From CAZUAQ01 sp964618455 (GTDB lineage: Bacteria; Planctomycetota; Phycisphaerae; UBA1845; PWPN01), in NCBI GenBank assembly GCA_964618455.1, contig CAZUAQ010000014.1:56697-120696 (forward strand): a DNA stretch of 64,000 nucleotides, read 5' to 3'. The notes beneath the pieces are model-generated. The model was not told the DNA's origin. It was given only the letters and a program-made list of their open reading frames with translations, and made no database searches. Each line of letters starts with the position of its first letter. Position 1 is the stretch's first letter. Positions 27,582 through 36,386 of this stretch are shown here, in pieces. Both the position numbers and the translations under genes were made by a program.

Positions 27582-28349
27582 ATGCAGCCAGTCGGCTGCC
27601 CCGTAACGACGAACCTGAGGACTCAGATTATTCGAACACGATTACCCAGACATCCGATAACCGCGCTACTCGCCCTGGCCGGGATCCTCGTGGGGCTGTG
27701 CACGCTGGGAACCACATGTGCGACCCCTCAGGGGCCCCAGCAGCTCTTCGCCGCCGACGATTTCGAGTCCGAGACGCTGGATGAGCAGTGGACGATCCTG
27801 CGCGAGGACCCCGAGATGTGGAGCCTCACGGAGCGCCCGGGATTTCTGCGTATCACGACGCAGCAGGGCGGAATTTCCGAGGACACGATCCGCAATCTGG
27901 TGCTTCGCGGGGTATACGGTGACTTCACGCTGACCGCACGCATGGAGTTCGATCCGGTGAACGATTCGCAGTTCGCCGGGTTGGCGGTGCGCGACGAAAC
28001 CGGGCGCGGATTGATCTACGGATTGACACGCATTTCCGGCGCGCGGGGGACGTTTCGCGGATTGCTGGCCATTGCCGATGCCGAGGAAGGGGAATCGCCG
28101 GAGACGGCCGGCGCGCTCTTCGCTGAAAATGAGGTCGTGGTACGACTCATCCGGCAGGGCGATCAGTTCATCGCCCAGTCCAGTCGGGACGGGACAACTT
28201 ATGCGGATGTGGGAACGGTCAGCATCGCGCTGTCGGAAGGGGTGAGCGTCGGGATCGGCGCTGCCAACGGTGAGAACTGTGGGACGAGCTGCGACGCGCG
28301 GAGCATCGCGGACTTTGATTCGTTTGAGATTACCGTGCCGGCCGAGTGA
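27582..28349 (+). CDS. Exported concanavalin A-like domain protein
   Basis: About 255 residues. An Arg/Thr-rich start is followed by a hydrophobic segment (ITALLALAGILVGLCTLG) and a Cys (GTTCATP), so it is a signal peptide or a non-classical lipoprotein signal. The rest is one beta-jelly-roll domain with FESETLDEQWTILREDPEMW, RPGFLRITTQQGG and GDFTLTARMEF, resembling the C-terminal concanavalin A-like domain of GH43 beta-xylosidases and DUF1349 proteins. No catalytic domain is attached, so glycan or surface binding is the likelier role. A GTG at 27576 is an alternative start. The next gene encodes a paralogue, indicating tandem duplication. Confidence 0.75.
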   Translation: MQPVGCPVTTNLRTQIIRTRLPRHPITALLALAGILVGLCTLGTTCATPQGPQQLFAADDFESETLDEQWTILREDPEMWSLTERPGFLRITTQQGGISEDTIRNLVLRGVYGDFTLTARMEFDPVNDSQFAGLAVRDETGRGLIYGLTRISGARGTFRGLLAIADAEEGESPETAGALFAENEVVVRLIRQGDQFIAQSSRDGTTYADVGTVSIALSEGVSVGIGAANGENCGTSCDARSIADFDSFEITVPAE

Positions 28350-28362
28350 AAAGGCCGGCGCG
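28334..28362 (+). promoter_or_regulatory. Intercistronic hairpin over the stop codon
   Basis: CGTGCCGGCC (28334-28343) pairs with GGCCGGCGCG (28353-28362) over ten base pairs, one of them G-U, around a nine-base loop containing the TGA stop of the upstream gene. It ends just before the GAGG site of the downstream start at 28376. With no U-tract it is not an ordinary terminator. It may tune expression of the second paralogue or stabilise the upstream mRNA. Confidence 0.35.
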
Positions 28363-28375
28363 GGCAGAGGGCGAT

Positions 28376-29515
28376 ATGCGTTTTCGTTGGATGGACAGGA
28401 TGGTGGGGATATTCGTGCTCGTGGCGGGGTTGTCCTGTGTGGCCCCGGCCTTCGGGCAGACGGTGGCGTTGCGTGACGAGTTCGACGGTGGACTGGCGGA
28501 CGGATGGACCTGGATCAACGAGGATCCGGCGCGCTACAGCTTCAGCTCGCGACCGGGCTATCTGCGGATTCTCTCGCAACGTGGCGGTCTGGGCACCGAA
28601 ACCGGGGCGAAGAACTTCCTGGTGCGCGAGGTGACCGGCGATTTCATCATCGAGACGCGCGTGGAATTCAACCCGACGGTGGCGGCCCAGTCGGCGGGGA
28701 TTGTCGTGTACGTGAACGATCAGACGGGCGTCGCGCTGGGTTTGAGCCGCGTGTCGGGAGATCGCGGCGTGTTTCGCGGGATCGGTTATCTGAGTTCGGA
28801 AGGCACGCCGGAGACGAATCAGACCACGGGCGCGTTCTACGACGAAGACAATGCGGAGAACCCCAACCTTGTTCATCTGCGTCTGTTGCGCGACGGGAGC
28901 AACTTCGTGAGTGCGTTCAGCCCGGACGGGGTGGACTGGGCGGAGTTGACGACGTTCGTGAACGAGGCGGTGCCGGAGACGGTGCAGATCGGGCTCGGTG
29001 TCAGTAACGGTGATTTTGACGGTTGCGGTGCGGATTGCGACACGACCACGCCGGCGGACTTCGACTTTCTGCAGATCTCACTCTTCGAAGACGGCGGCGG
29101 CGGGGGCGGTGACGATACGCCCGACCCCATCCTGCAGAGCCTGACGATCGAAGGGCCGAGCGTCCTGATCTCTGGTGAGTCCGCGTCGTTCTCCGCCATC
29201 GGCAGCTACAACGACGGCAGCACGCAGGATCTCACGGCGGAGGCATCCTGGTCGGTCGCTCCACCCGACTTTGCGACGGTGAACGGAGGGGCGGTCAACG
29301 CGGCGGAGACGAGCGCGGCCGTCCAGGTGACACTGGTCGCTGATGTGAGCCAGACCGTGGCGGGGTCAACCGTGACGCGAACCGCCACACTTGTCGTCCG
29401 CATCGATCCTGCCGCCGGGCCGGCGGTGCCGATGTGCGGTGCCGGGGCTTCCGCGGCGATGACGGCGAGTTTCCTCCTGATGTCTTGCCTGCTGAGGCGT
29501 CGGGCACGATTCTGA
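28376..29515 (+). CDS. Secreted ConA-like plus Ig-like protein with PxCG tail
   Basis: The start at 28376 is preferred because GAGG lies five bases upstream and MRFRWMDRMVGIFVLVAGLS forms a clean signal peptide ending at FGQ. A GTG at 28346 overlapping the previous stop has no ribosome site. Residues about 30-235 form a beta-xylosidase C-terminal-like ConA domain (WTWINEDPARYSF, RPGYLRILSQRGG, GDFIIETRVEF), clearly paralogous to the upstream protein. After a Gly-rich hinge, residues about 250-355 form a bacterial Ig-like group 2 domain (LTIEGPSVLISGESASFSA, YNDGSTQDLT). The C-terminus is AVPMCGAGAS, a hydrophobic stretch and LLRRRARF. Likely displayed on the cell surface; ligand unknown. Confidence 0.8.
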   Translation: MRFRWMDRMVGIFVLVAGLSCVAPAFGQTVALRDEFDGGLADGWTWINEDPARYSFSSRPGYLRILSQRGGLGTETGAKNFLVREVTGDFIIETRVEFNPTVAAQSAGIVVYVNDQTGVALGLSRVSGDRGVFRGIGYLSSEGTPETNQTTGAFYDEDNAENPNLVHLRLLRDGSNFVSAFSPDGVDWAELTTFVNEAVPETVQIGLGVSNGDFDGCGADCDTTTPADFDFLQISLFEDGGGGGGDDTPDPILQSLTIEGPSVLISGESASFSAIGSYNDGSTQDLTAEASWSVAPPDFATVNGGAVNAAETSAAVQVTLVADVSQTVAGSTVTRTATLVVRIDPAAGPAVPMCGAGASAAMTASFLLMSCLLRRRARF

Positions 29516-29604
29516 ACCACGCATGTCCATGCCCTGAGCCAGCCGATAGTATGATCACCTGGCGATTGCGCGATCCCTCCGGATCCCATGGAGACGACTG
29601 ACGC

Positions 29605-30339
29605 GTGCCCACGCACCTGGAATTTGAAATTACTCCGCAGCCCGACGAGACCACGTGCGGGCCGGCCTGCCTCTTCGCCATCTACCGCTACTATCATGAT
29701 TCGATTTCGTTGCGGCAGGTCATGGACGAAGTGCCGACGTTGCCGGACGGCGGCACGCTGGCAGTGTTGCTGGGGCTTCACGCCCTGAAGCGCGGCTACC
29801 GGGCGACGATTTATACGTTCGACCTTCTCATGTTCGATCCGAGCTGGTTCGTGGATAAGGGGCCGCCCCTCCGGGAGCGTCTCCTCGAGCAGGCCAGGCA
29901 GAAAGAGGGCGCCAAGCTGCAGGAGACGACGCGTGCCTATCTCGAGTATCTCGAACTCGGGGGCGAGCTACGGATGGAAGACATCAACGTGGACATGATG
30001 CGCGGCATCCTCAAGGAGAAGACCCCGATCGTGGCCGGGCTGAGTGCCACGTGGTTGTACCAGTGCCCGCGCGAGCGGCAGTCGGATCAGGAACCCGATG
30101 ATGTGGCGGGCTCACCGACCGGGCACTTCGTCATCGTCCACGGCATCAATCGCACCAAGCGTCTCGCCAGCGTGGCGGACCCCTATTGCCATGAGCCGGA
30201 CCCGGGCAAGCATCATTACTCGGTCGACGTGGATCGGTTGATCAGCGCGGTCATGCTTGGGATCGTGACCGCCGACGCCAAGATGCTTGTCGTGCGCCCT
30301 CGGGACACCGGTCGGAGTCAACCTGCATGTCCATCCTGA
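29605..30339 (+). CDS. C39-like cysteine peptidase of an amidoligase triad
   Basis: A 244-residue papain-fold protein starting at a GTG. QPDETTCGPAC near residues 12-22 carries the catalytic Cys (residue 18) with the Gln/Asp-rich lead typical of C39-like enzymes. TGHFVIVHG near residue 173 supplies the His and VADPY the Asp. There is no signal peptide or transporter domain, unlike bacteriocin-processing C39 enzymes, so it acts in the cytoplasm. The next gene overlaps its end by 13 bases and the following one overlaps again. Such a peptidase together with RimK-like and GCS2-like ligases is a combination described in comparative genomics of amidoligases. It may cut or transfer the ligated peptide; the substrate is unknown. 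Confidence 0.83.
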   Translation: MPTHLEFEITPQPDETTCGPACLFAIYRYYHDSISLRQVMDEVPTLPDGGTLAVLLGLHALKRGYRATIYTFDLLMFDPSWFVDKGPPLRERLLEQARQKEGAKLQETTRAYLEYLELGGELRMEDINVDMMRGILKEKTPIVAGLSATWLYQCPRERQSDQEPDDVAGSPTGHFVIVHGINRTKRLASVADPYCHEPDPGKHHYSVDVDRLISAVMLGIVTADAKMLVVRPRDTGRSQPACPS

Positions 30340-31802
30340 TCGTCGTGAATCGTCCTTCCCACTGGCCCCTGGCCATCCCGGGAATCGAGGTCGTGGCGGC
30401 GCGGCAATACCTGAGCGATCCCGTCTACCATACGATGGCCGGCACGCGCGTGTTCAACCTGTGTCGATCGTACAGCTACCAGAGCGTCGGCTATTACGTG
30501 TCACTGCTGGCCGAGGCGCGTGACCAGAAGCCGGAGCCGGACGTGGGAACGATCCAGGACATGAAGTCGGTTTCGCTGGTCCGGGCGATCGCCGAGGACC
30601 TGGAGGATCTGATTACGAGCACGCTGCGGTCGATCCGCGGCGAGTCGTTCACGCTGAGTATCTATTTCGGCAGGACGCTGGCCAAGCGGGACGAGCAACT
30701 CGGTCGCAAGCTGTTCGGTCGGTTTCGCTGCCCGCTGCTTCGAGCGGAGTTCGTGAAGCGCCATGGGGCGTGGCAGTTCCGCAACATCTGGCCTATCCCT
30801 GCCAGCGAGATCCCTGAGAATCATCACGATTTCGTGGTCGACGCCGCCAAGGGCTACTTTTCGCGCCGGGCGTACGCGAGTCGATCGTCTCCCCAGCCGC
30901 GCCATTACCTGGCCATCCTGCACGATCCGAAGGAGGAGACGCCGCCTTCCAACGAAGCAGCGCTGAACAAGTTCGAGAAGGCGGCCCACCGCCTGGCGGT
31001 CGCGACCGAGCGGATCACGAAGGACGACTATGCCCGTCTTTCCGAGTTCGATGCGCTCTTCATTCGAACGACAACGTTCATGAATCACTACACGTATCGC
31101 TTCGCGCGTCGCGCTGCGGCGGACGGCTTGGCGGTCATCGACGATCCCTTGTCGATCGCGCGGTGCACGAACAAGGTCTACCTCGCCGAAGCAATGAAAC
31201 AGCATCATGTCCCCATTCCCGAAACGACGATCATCCTGAGCGACACGGTGAAGAAGGTGGCGGAGGAGTTGAGCTATCCAGTGGTATTGAAGCAGCCGGA
31301 CAGCGCGTTTTCGCTGGGGGTGTCCAAGGCGAACTCCGCCGAAGAGTTTCTCGCGAAGGCTGAAGAACTGCTCGAGGATTCTGAGATGATCCTGGCACAG
31401 CCGTTCGTGCCGAGTGAGTACGACTGGCGCATCGGCGTACTGGACCACAAGCCGCTCTACGCGTGCAAGTACTTCATGGCGAAGAATCACTGGCAAATCG
31501 TCAACTGGAAGGCGGGCGAGGCGCCGCAGGAGGGCAAGGCCGCCACCATCCCCGTGGAGGAGACTCCGCCGCAGGTGTTGAAGGCGGCGTTGAAGGCGGC
31601 GCGGCTGATCGGCGACGGGCTGTATGGCGTGGATCTCAAGATGATCGGCGACAAGGTGTATGTCATCGAGGTGAATGACAATCCGAACCTCGACGCCCGA
31701 TGGGAGGATCGCGTCCTGAAGGATGAACTCTACAACACGGTGATTCGCTCCTTCGTCGAGCGGATCGAACGGCTTCGGCGCGGAGGTCAGGTGCATGGGT
31801 AA
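30327..31802 (+). CDS. RimK-like ATP-grasp ligase with RLAN N-terminal domain
   Basis: A 491-residue ligase overlapping both neighbours (13 and 8 bases). Residues about 1-190 match the RimK-like ATP-grasp N-terminal domain (RLAN) pattern (NLCRSYSYQSVGYYVSLLAEAR). The ATP-grasp fold follows: FIRTTTFMNHYTYRFARRA, DPLSIARCTNKVYLAEAM, VVLKQPDSAFSLGV (ATP-binding Lys and glycine loop) and VYVIEVNDNPNLDA (metal-binding Glu and Asn). Enzymes of this type form amide or peptide bonds through an acyl-phosphate, as RimK adds Glu to ribosomal protein S6. Which carboxylate and amine are joined here is not known. No ribosomal protein gene is nearby, so a small-molecule or peptide substrate is more likely. 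Confidence 0.88.
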   Translation: MSILIVVNRPSHWPLAIPGIEVVAARQYLSDPVYHTMAGTRVFNLCRSYSYQSVGYYVSLLAEARDQKPEPDVGTIQDMKSVSLVRAIAEDLEDLITSTLRSIRGESFTLSIYFGRTLAKRDEQLGRKLFGRFRCPLLRAEFVKRHGAWQFRNIWPIPASEIPENHHDFVVDAAKGYFSRRAYASRSSPQPRHYLAILHDPKEETPPSNEAALNKFEKAAHRLAVATERITKDDYARLSEFDALFIRTTTFMNHYTYRFARRAAADGLAVIDDPLSIARCTNKVYLAEAMKQHHVPIPETTIILSDTVKKVAEELSYPVVLKQPDSAFSLGVSKANSAEEFLAKAEELLEDSEMILAQPFVPSEYDWRIGVLDHKPLYACKYFMAKNHWQIVNWKAGEAPQEGKAATIPVEETPPQVLKAALKAARLIGDGLYGVDLKMIGDKVYVIEVNDNPNLDARWEDRVLKDELYNTVIRSFVERIERLRRGGQVHG

Positions 31803-33045
31803 TGCGGGGCCGCTGTCGCTCTTCGAAGGCGTGGGAGTCGAGATCGAATACATGATCGTCGATCGCGAATCGCTCGATGTGTTGCCGATCTGCGACCGGG
31901 TCATGGAGGCCGAAAGCGGCGAGATCACATCCGAGATCGAACACGATGACATCACGTGGAACAACGAGCTGGTGCTGCACGTGATCGAGTTGAAAACCAC
32001 CGAGCCGGTGCGAACGCTCGACGGGCTGTCCGAGGCATTCGCCCGGCACGTGGCGAGGGTTCATGCACTTCTGGAGCCGCTGGGCGGGCGGCTGATGCCC
32101 ACCGCCATGCATCCCTGGATGGATCCGCATGCGTCGATGAAGCTCTGGCCGCACGAAGCGAGCGATATCTACGACACGTTTCACCGCATCTTCGACTGCC
32201 GGGGGCACGGGTGGGCGAATCTTCAATCGCTGCACATCAACCTGCCCTTCGCGAACGACGAGGAGTTCGGTCGTCTGCATGCCGCCATTCGATTGCTGCT
32301 GCCGATACTGCCGGCCCTGGCGGCGAGTTCACCGATCATGGACGGGCGCGCGACGGAAATCCTCGACAATCGGCTGGCGGTCTACCGAAACAACTGTCGA
32401 CGCGTGCCGAGCGTGACGGGCCGGGTCATCCCCGAGCCGGTCTTCACGCGGGAGGCATATGATGGGATGCTGCACGGCATTTACGCCGACATGAAACCGC
32501 TGGATCCGGAAGGGGTGCTGGCGCACGAGTGGATCAACGCCCGGGGCGCCATCGCGCGGTTCGATCGCGGCTCGATCGAGATTCGCGTGCTGGATGTGCA
32601 GGATTGCCCGGCGGCGGACGTGGCGATCGTGGCGGTGGTCATCGGTGTGCTGAAAATGCTCGCTGACGAATCGTGGGCCAGCCTCGACGAGCAGATGCGC
32701 TGGAGCGTGGAGGACCTCGCAATCGTGTACGAAACCGTCGTGCGTGAGGGCGAGACGGCGGTGATTGAAGATATGTCTTACCTGAAAAGCCTGGGTGTCT
32801 CGAAATCGACGCGATGTACAACAGGCGAGCTCTGGCGGCACCTGATCGATTCGGTCGCGCGGCACGATTCCACCGCCTTGGAGCCCCATCTGCCTGCGCT
32901 CGAGGTGATCCTCGAGCGGGGTCCTCTGGCGCGTCGACTTCTGCGTGAATTGCCGAATACCCCGGATCGCCAGAGTCTGCTTAAACTCTATCAACGCCTG
33001 TGCGACGGCTTGAATCACAACTGTACGTTTCAGGGGCGTGATTGA
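31795..33045 (+). CDS. GCS2-type glutamate-cysteine-ligase-like enzyme
   Basis: A 416-residue member of the GCS2 carboxylate-amine ligase family. GVGVEIEYMIVDRESLDV at the N-terminus is the metal- and glutamate-binding strand, NNELVLHVIELKTTEP the next core strand, NLQSLHINLPF the central signature, and RFDRGSIEIRVLDVQDCP the C-terminal core strand. The family builds gamma-glutamyl or related amide bonds using ATP. The start overlaps the ATP-grasp gene by eight bases, so translation is coupled. Together with the peptidase and RimK-like ligase this is a three-gene biosynthetic unit. True glutathione synthesis is possible but less likely, since a glutathione synthetase of usual type is absent and a peptidase is present. 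Confidence 0.87.
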   Translation: MGNAGPLSLFEGVGVEIEYMIVDRESLDVLPICDRVMEAESGEITSEIEHDDITWNNELVLHVIELKTTEPVRTLDGLSEAFARHVARVHALLEPLGGRLMPTAMHPWMDPHASMKLWPHEASDIYDTFHRIFDCRGHGWANLQSLHINLPFANDEEFGRLHAAIRLLLPILPALAASSPIMDGRATEILDNRLAVYRNNCRRVPSVTGRVIPEPVFTREAYDGMLHGIYADMKPLDPEGVLAHEWINARGAIARFDRGSIEIRVLDVQDCPAADVAIVAVVIGVLKMLADESWASLDEQMRWSVEDLAIVYETVVREGETAVIEDMSYLKSLGVSKSTRCTTGELWRHLIDSVARHDSTALEPHLPALEVILERGPLARRLLRELPNTPDRQSLLKLYQRLCDGLNHNCTFQGRD

Positions 33046-33120
33046 ATTTTGATTGCAGTGGTTGCGTTGTCCGGTTAGAAGTCGTTCCGATTGATGTTTT
33101 TTGCTGTTGAGGAAGTTTTC

Positions 33121-33954
33121 ATGCGATATCGAAATTACGGCCTGGTGCCGGCGTTGCTCCTGCTTTGCGGTTGCCCGGAAATCCCGACACTGGACGACGT
33201 GATCCTCCGCCCGTCGGATACGCTCAAGGCCACGCCGGCGGACGAGGGCTATGCCTACGATGAGATCGAATTGCCGATCTCCGAGACGCGGTCGTTCGTC
33301 ATCTGGCACATCTATTCCGAGGAGTCGAAGGCCCTGGCGTTGATCATGCCGGGCAGCGATGCGAACAAGAGCCGCTACCTGGTATCGCTTCCGATGCTGA
33401 TCCCCGAAGGCTACGACGTGATCCTGCTGGACTACGAAGGCTTCGGTGATTCACCGGGTGAGCTATCGCTGAGCAACACGGTGGACGTGTCGGAAGTGGC
33501 AGCGGAGTACGCGCTGAGTCAGCACGACAAGGTGGTGGTGATCGGCGCGAGTCTCGGTACGCCGCTGACCATGAAGCTGGCGGTCGAGCACGAGTTCGAA
33601 GCGATCGCCCTGGAGGGCACGCTCATCCTGGAGCGGATCGCGTCGCTCTGGCTGCTGGATCGCGGGCTGCCGGATCTCGGCGGCATCGCCAATCTCTGGA
33701 TCCTGCCGCAGACACCGCCGGCGTTCGACATTCTTGAATACGCCCCGCAGGTCACGGAGCCCAAGCTCTTTCTGCATTCGGTCGAGGACGAAGTGACGCC
33801 GTTTGCCGGTGGCCGGGAAGTGTTCGACATCAGCCAGGGGCCGAAGGAGTTCTACGAGATGATCGGCGAGCACGGGCAGATGATCGAGATCGAGCCGGAA
33901 GCGTATTACGAACGCATGGTGACGTTTCTGGATGCGGCACTGGGGGAGGAGTAA
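33121..33954 (+). CDS. Alpha/beta hydrolase lipoprotein
   Basis: The start at 33121 is chosen because AGGAAG lies five bases upstream and the product then opens with a signal sequence ending in LLLCGC, a lipobox whose last Cys would be lipidated (residue 20). The 277-residue protein has a BEM46/ABHD-like hydrolase core: ALIMPGSDANKSRYL, YDVILLDYEGFGDSPG, VVIGASLGTPL with the nucleophile Ser, LHSVEDEVTPF with the Asp, and GEHGQM with the His. It is expected to be anchored in the periplasm or at the outer membrane. It lies 75 bases after the ligase triad on the same strand; a functional link is possible but not shown. Confidence 0.83.
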   Translation: MRYRNYGLVPALLLLCGCPEIPTLDDVILRPSDTLKATPADEGYAYDEIELPISETRSFVIWHIYSEESKALALIMPGSDANKSRYLVSLPMLIPEGYDVILLDYEGFGDSPGELSLSNTVDVSEVAAEYALSQHDKVVVIGASLGTPLTMKLAVEHEFEAIALEGTLILERIASLWLLDRGLPDLGGIANLWILPQTPPAFDILEYAPQVTEPKLFLHSVEDEVTPFAGGREVFDISQGPKEFYEMIGEHGQMIEIEPEAYYERMVTFLDAALGEE

Positions 33955-33980
33955 TTTCCTCAGTTCCACTCGTTCGCACG

Positions 33981-36194
33981 TCAACTACTCGGTTGAAGTC
34001 GCGTCACTACGCCGTCCATGTCCGCGACGATGATGTCGCCACGGTCCGTCACGGTGACCGGGGCCATGACCGGAAGACGCGGCGTTACCTGATATTTCCA
34101 CAGCACATTTCCATTCGACGCATCGAAAATGCTCAACCGGCCGCGATTGGAGCAGGCGACGATCTGGCTATCGGTGACGGTCGGCGGAATCGGGAAGCGC
34201 CCGAGCTCGTTCGCGGCGGTCCATCGCGACTCGGCTTTGGCATCAAAGGCCAGCACTCCCTGCTGAAATCCCCGTCCGTAGAAACCTTTCCCGTCGGCCG
34301 CGGCCGCCACCGCCGTGACACCCTCGGCAAGATCGCCGAGATAGTTGCCGCTCAGATCGTAATGACCCAGCCGGTACGCCCGATCCGCCATGACGAGGCG
34401 CTCGCCGACGATGATCGCCGACGCGTCCGCCCCGGCGTAGTAGCGTGACGTGAACTTGCCGCCGGAATGACCGGCGGGCGTTCGCGATTTCCAGGCGAGT
34501 TCGCCATCCTTGCAACGGATGGCGTAGAGGAACCCGTCCCAGGCGCCAAGATAGAGGATGCCCTCGTGCAGCAGTGCCGTCTGCTCGAAGCTGTACAACG
34601 CGTGATGCTTCGACCAGGCGAGTGAGCCGTCCTCGAGGCGAATGGCGTGAACGTTGCCCTGGAGGTCACCCACGTAGGCGTGTTCCTCATCGAGTACCGG
34701 TGTGCCGTAGACGACGGAACCGACATCGCGCGTCCAGAGCCGCTTGCCGGTGGCGTCGAGAGCGATCACACCCTTCTCCGCCGCGCTGACATAGAGCCGT
34801 TCGCCGTCGGTGGCGGGGGCGTGCAGGATTTCCACACCGGCGTCGTGCAAGACCTTTGGCGTGAGTTTGCCGGCGTTCAGACTCAAGCGCACGACCTGTC
34901 CCCCTGTCGTGGCGACGATGATGTCGTCACCGAACACGAGTGGCTGGGCTTTCATGCCGGCGTCGAGTTGCACGCGGGTGGCGATGAATCGGCCCTTCGT
35001 GTCGGGCAGTTCGAACTCGCAAGTGCGATCGACTTCCTGGGCGCCGATCGTTCCGTGCACGCGGACAAAGTGACGACCGGGCCAGGCGTCCTGCAGCGGG
35101 AGACGGACTTTTCGCGTCTCATACGACTTCCCGGCAAACTTCAGTGTGATCTCTTTGGCCAATGTATCCTGGTCATCCACCGCCACGCGGAGCCTGGCTG
35201 CATGGATTGCCTGCGGATCCGCCTGTTCGACGCCGATCTCCAGCGTGACGACGACGCCCGGCGCGTCCTTGGATCCCGCAAGCGCCGCGTGGGCCTTAAT
35301 CGTGCAAGGCGCAGGTACAGGGGGCATGGGCTTCCGCAGCAGAGTCTCCATCGGCTTGGATTCATCCCGGTAGCGGTACACCACTGCCAATTCATCCCTC
35401 TGGATGTGCACGACCCCATAGCCCGTGTTCTTGCCGAAGGTCGATCCCCCCATGACGCTGTCCAGCCGCCCCCATTTTTCATGCCTCGCCGCATGGCCGT
35501 GCCCCATAAGCAGCAGCACGACATTGTGGTTTTCGATTGTCTGCAACAGGCGGAGTTGTTCGTAGGGCTTGGAAAAGCTCGTGCTCGACAGCGGGTGGTG
35601 GCAGTACATGAAGATCGGCGTGTCACGTTCCACGCCCTGGAGGTAGTTTTCCAGCCAGGTGATCGTGCGGCGATCAATGCTGGGCACGGGTTCCTGCGGT
35701 GTGGCAGTGTCAAAGCAGATGAAGTGGCAGCCGTGACGCTCGAACGCGTAGTGATCGCCGCCATGGCGCTCGCGCATGATGCTCAGCATGGCGGTCCAGG
35801 TGTTGTCGTGATTGCCGGGGGTGAGGTAGAGCGGGATGGCCAGCGGGGCGAAGTGCCGCTCGAAGTGCTCCCACGTGGTGTTGATGACGCCGTACTCGGT
35901 GAGATCGCCGGTGGCGATGGCGAACACCGGCGGCTCAACGGTCTTTTCGAGCGGAGCGAGTTCCTGCGGCTTGCCCGCCTCCTCGCAGATCCAGCCGATG
36001 GCGGCGACGCTGCGCGACTGGGGGCCGGGCTCGGGCGCGTTGATGGGCTGCGGATTGATGTGCAGGTCCGAGAAGTGCAGGAAGCTGAACTCGGACTCCA
36101 CCTCGGCGGCGTGGGTCACGGGCATTGCAGCCGCCAGACCGATCAACAACAGGGCCCGCCATGGCCGAATTCTCTTGAGCGTATCGATGTTCAT
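33981..36194 (-). CDS. Exported calcineurin-like phosphoesterase fused to PQQ-type propeller
   Basis: A 737-residue protein starting at 36194, followed by a signal peptide ending near THAAE. Residues about 35-260 are a metallophosphoesterase: FLHFSDLHINPQ, ATGDLTEYG, TPGNHDNTW, MYCHHPLS and MGHGHAARH hold the metal-binding Asp, His and Asn residues. A middle beta domain (about 300-400) follows. Residues about 400-737 form a PQQ/WD40-like beta-propeller with repeats such as GVIALDATGKRLWTRDVGSV, VHAIRLEDGSLAWSK, LYAIRCKDGELAWKS and LSIFDASNGNVLWKYQV. It probably hydrolyses a phosphoester outside the cytoplasm, with the propeller as ligand or protein-binding platform. The two domains in one chain are somewhat unusual. 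Confidence 0.87.
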   Translation of the reverse strand: MNIDTLKRIRPWRALLLIGLAAAMPVTHAAEVESEFSFLHFSDLHINPQPINAPEPGPQSRSVAAIGWICEEAGKPQELAPLEKTVEPPVFAIATGDLTEYGVINTTWEHFERHFAPLAIPLYLTPGNHDNTWTAMLSIMRERHGGDHYAFERHGCHFICFDTATPQEPVPSIDRRTITWLENYLQGVERDTPIFMYCHHPLSSTSFSKPYEQLRLLQTIENHNVVLLLMGHGHAARHEKWGRLDSVMGGSTFGKNTGYGVVHIQRDELAVVYRYRDESKPMETLLRKPMPPVPAPCTIKAHAALAGSKDAPGVVVTLEIGVEQADPQAIHAARLRVAVDDQDTLAKEITLKFAGKSYETRKVRLPLQDAWPGRHFVRVHGTIGAQEVDRTCEFELPDTKGRFIATRVQLDAGMKAQPLVFGDDIIVATTGGQVVRLSLNAGKLTPKVLHDAGVEILHAPATDGERLYVSAAEKGVIALDATGKRLWTRDVGSVVYGTPVLDEEHAYVGDLQGNVHAIRLEDGSLAWSKHHALYSFEQTALLHEGILYLGAWDGFLYAIRCKDGELAWKSRTPAGHSGGKFTSRYYAGADASAIIVGERLVMADRAYRLGHYDLSGNYLGDLAEGVTAVAAAADGKGFYGRGFQQGVLAFDAKAESRWTAANELGRFPIPPTVTDSQIVACSNRGRLSIFDASNGNVLWKYQVTPRLPVMAPVTVTDRGDIIVADMDGVVTRLQPSS

Positions 36195-36386
36195 GGATTC
36201 ACCTGTTCCCCTGTATTCACGACGGACTACGGGTGCACCCCATCTCGATCCACTACCAGTACCCGGCGGTCGGGCAGGTATCAAGTCGCGGTCCATCAGG
36301 TCTTCGTGAAGTTTCTCTCACGTTCGCCATGCCGAAGGACATCGCCACACTGATGATGGGGGGCGGTTCCGGCCGATGATACTGTC

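Noticed and set aside
30501..32000. 499-codon minus-strand open frame
   Set aside because: Antisense to the ATP-grasp and GCS2 genes; composition typical of shadow frames.
34647..36353. 568-codon plus-strand open frame
   Set aside because: Antisense to the phosphoesterase-propeller gene, which has intact metal-binding motifs.
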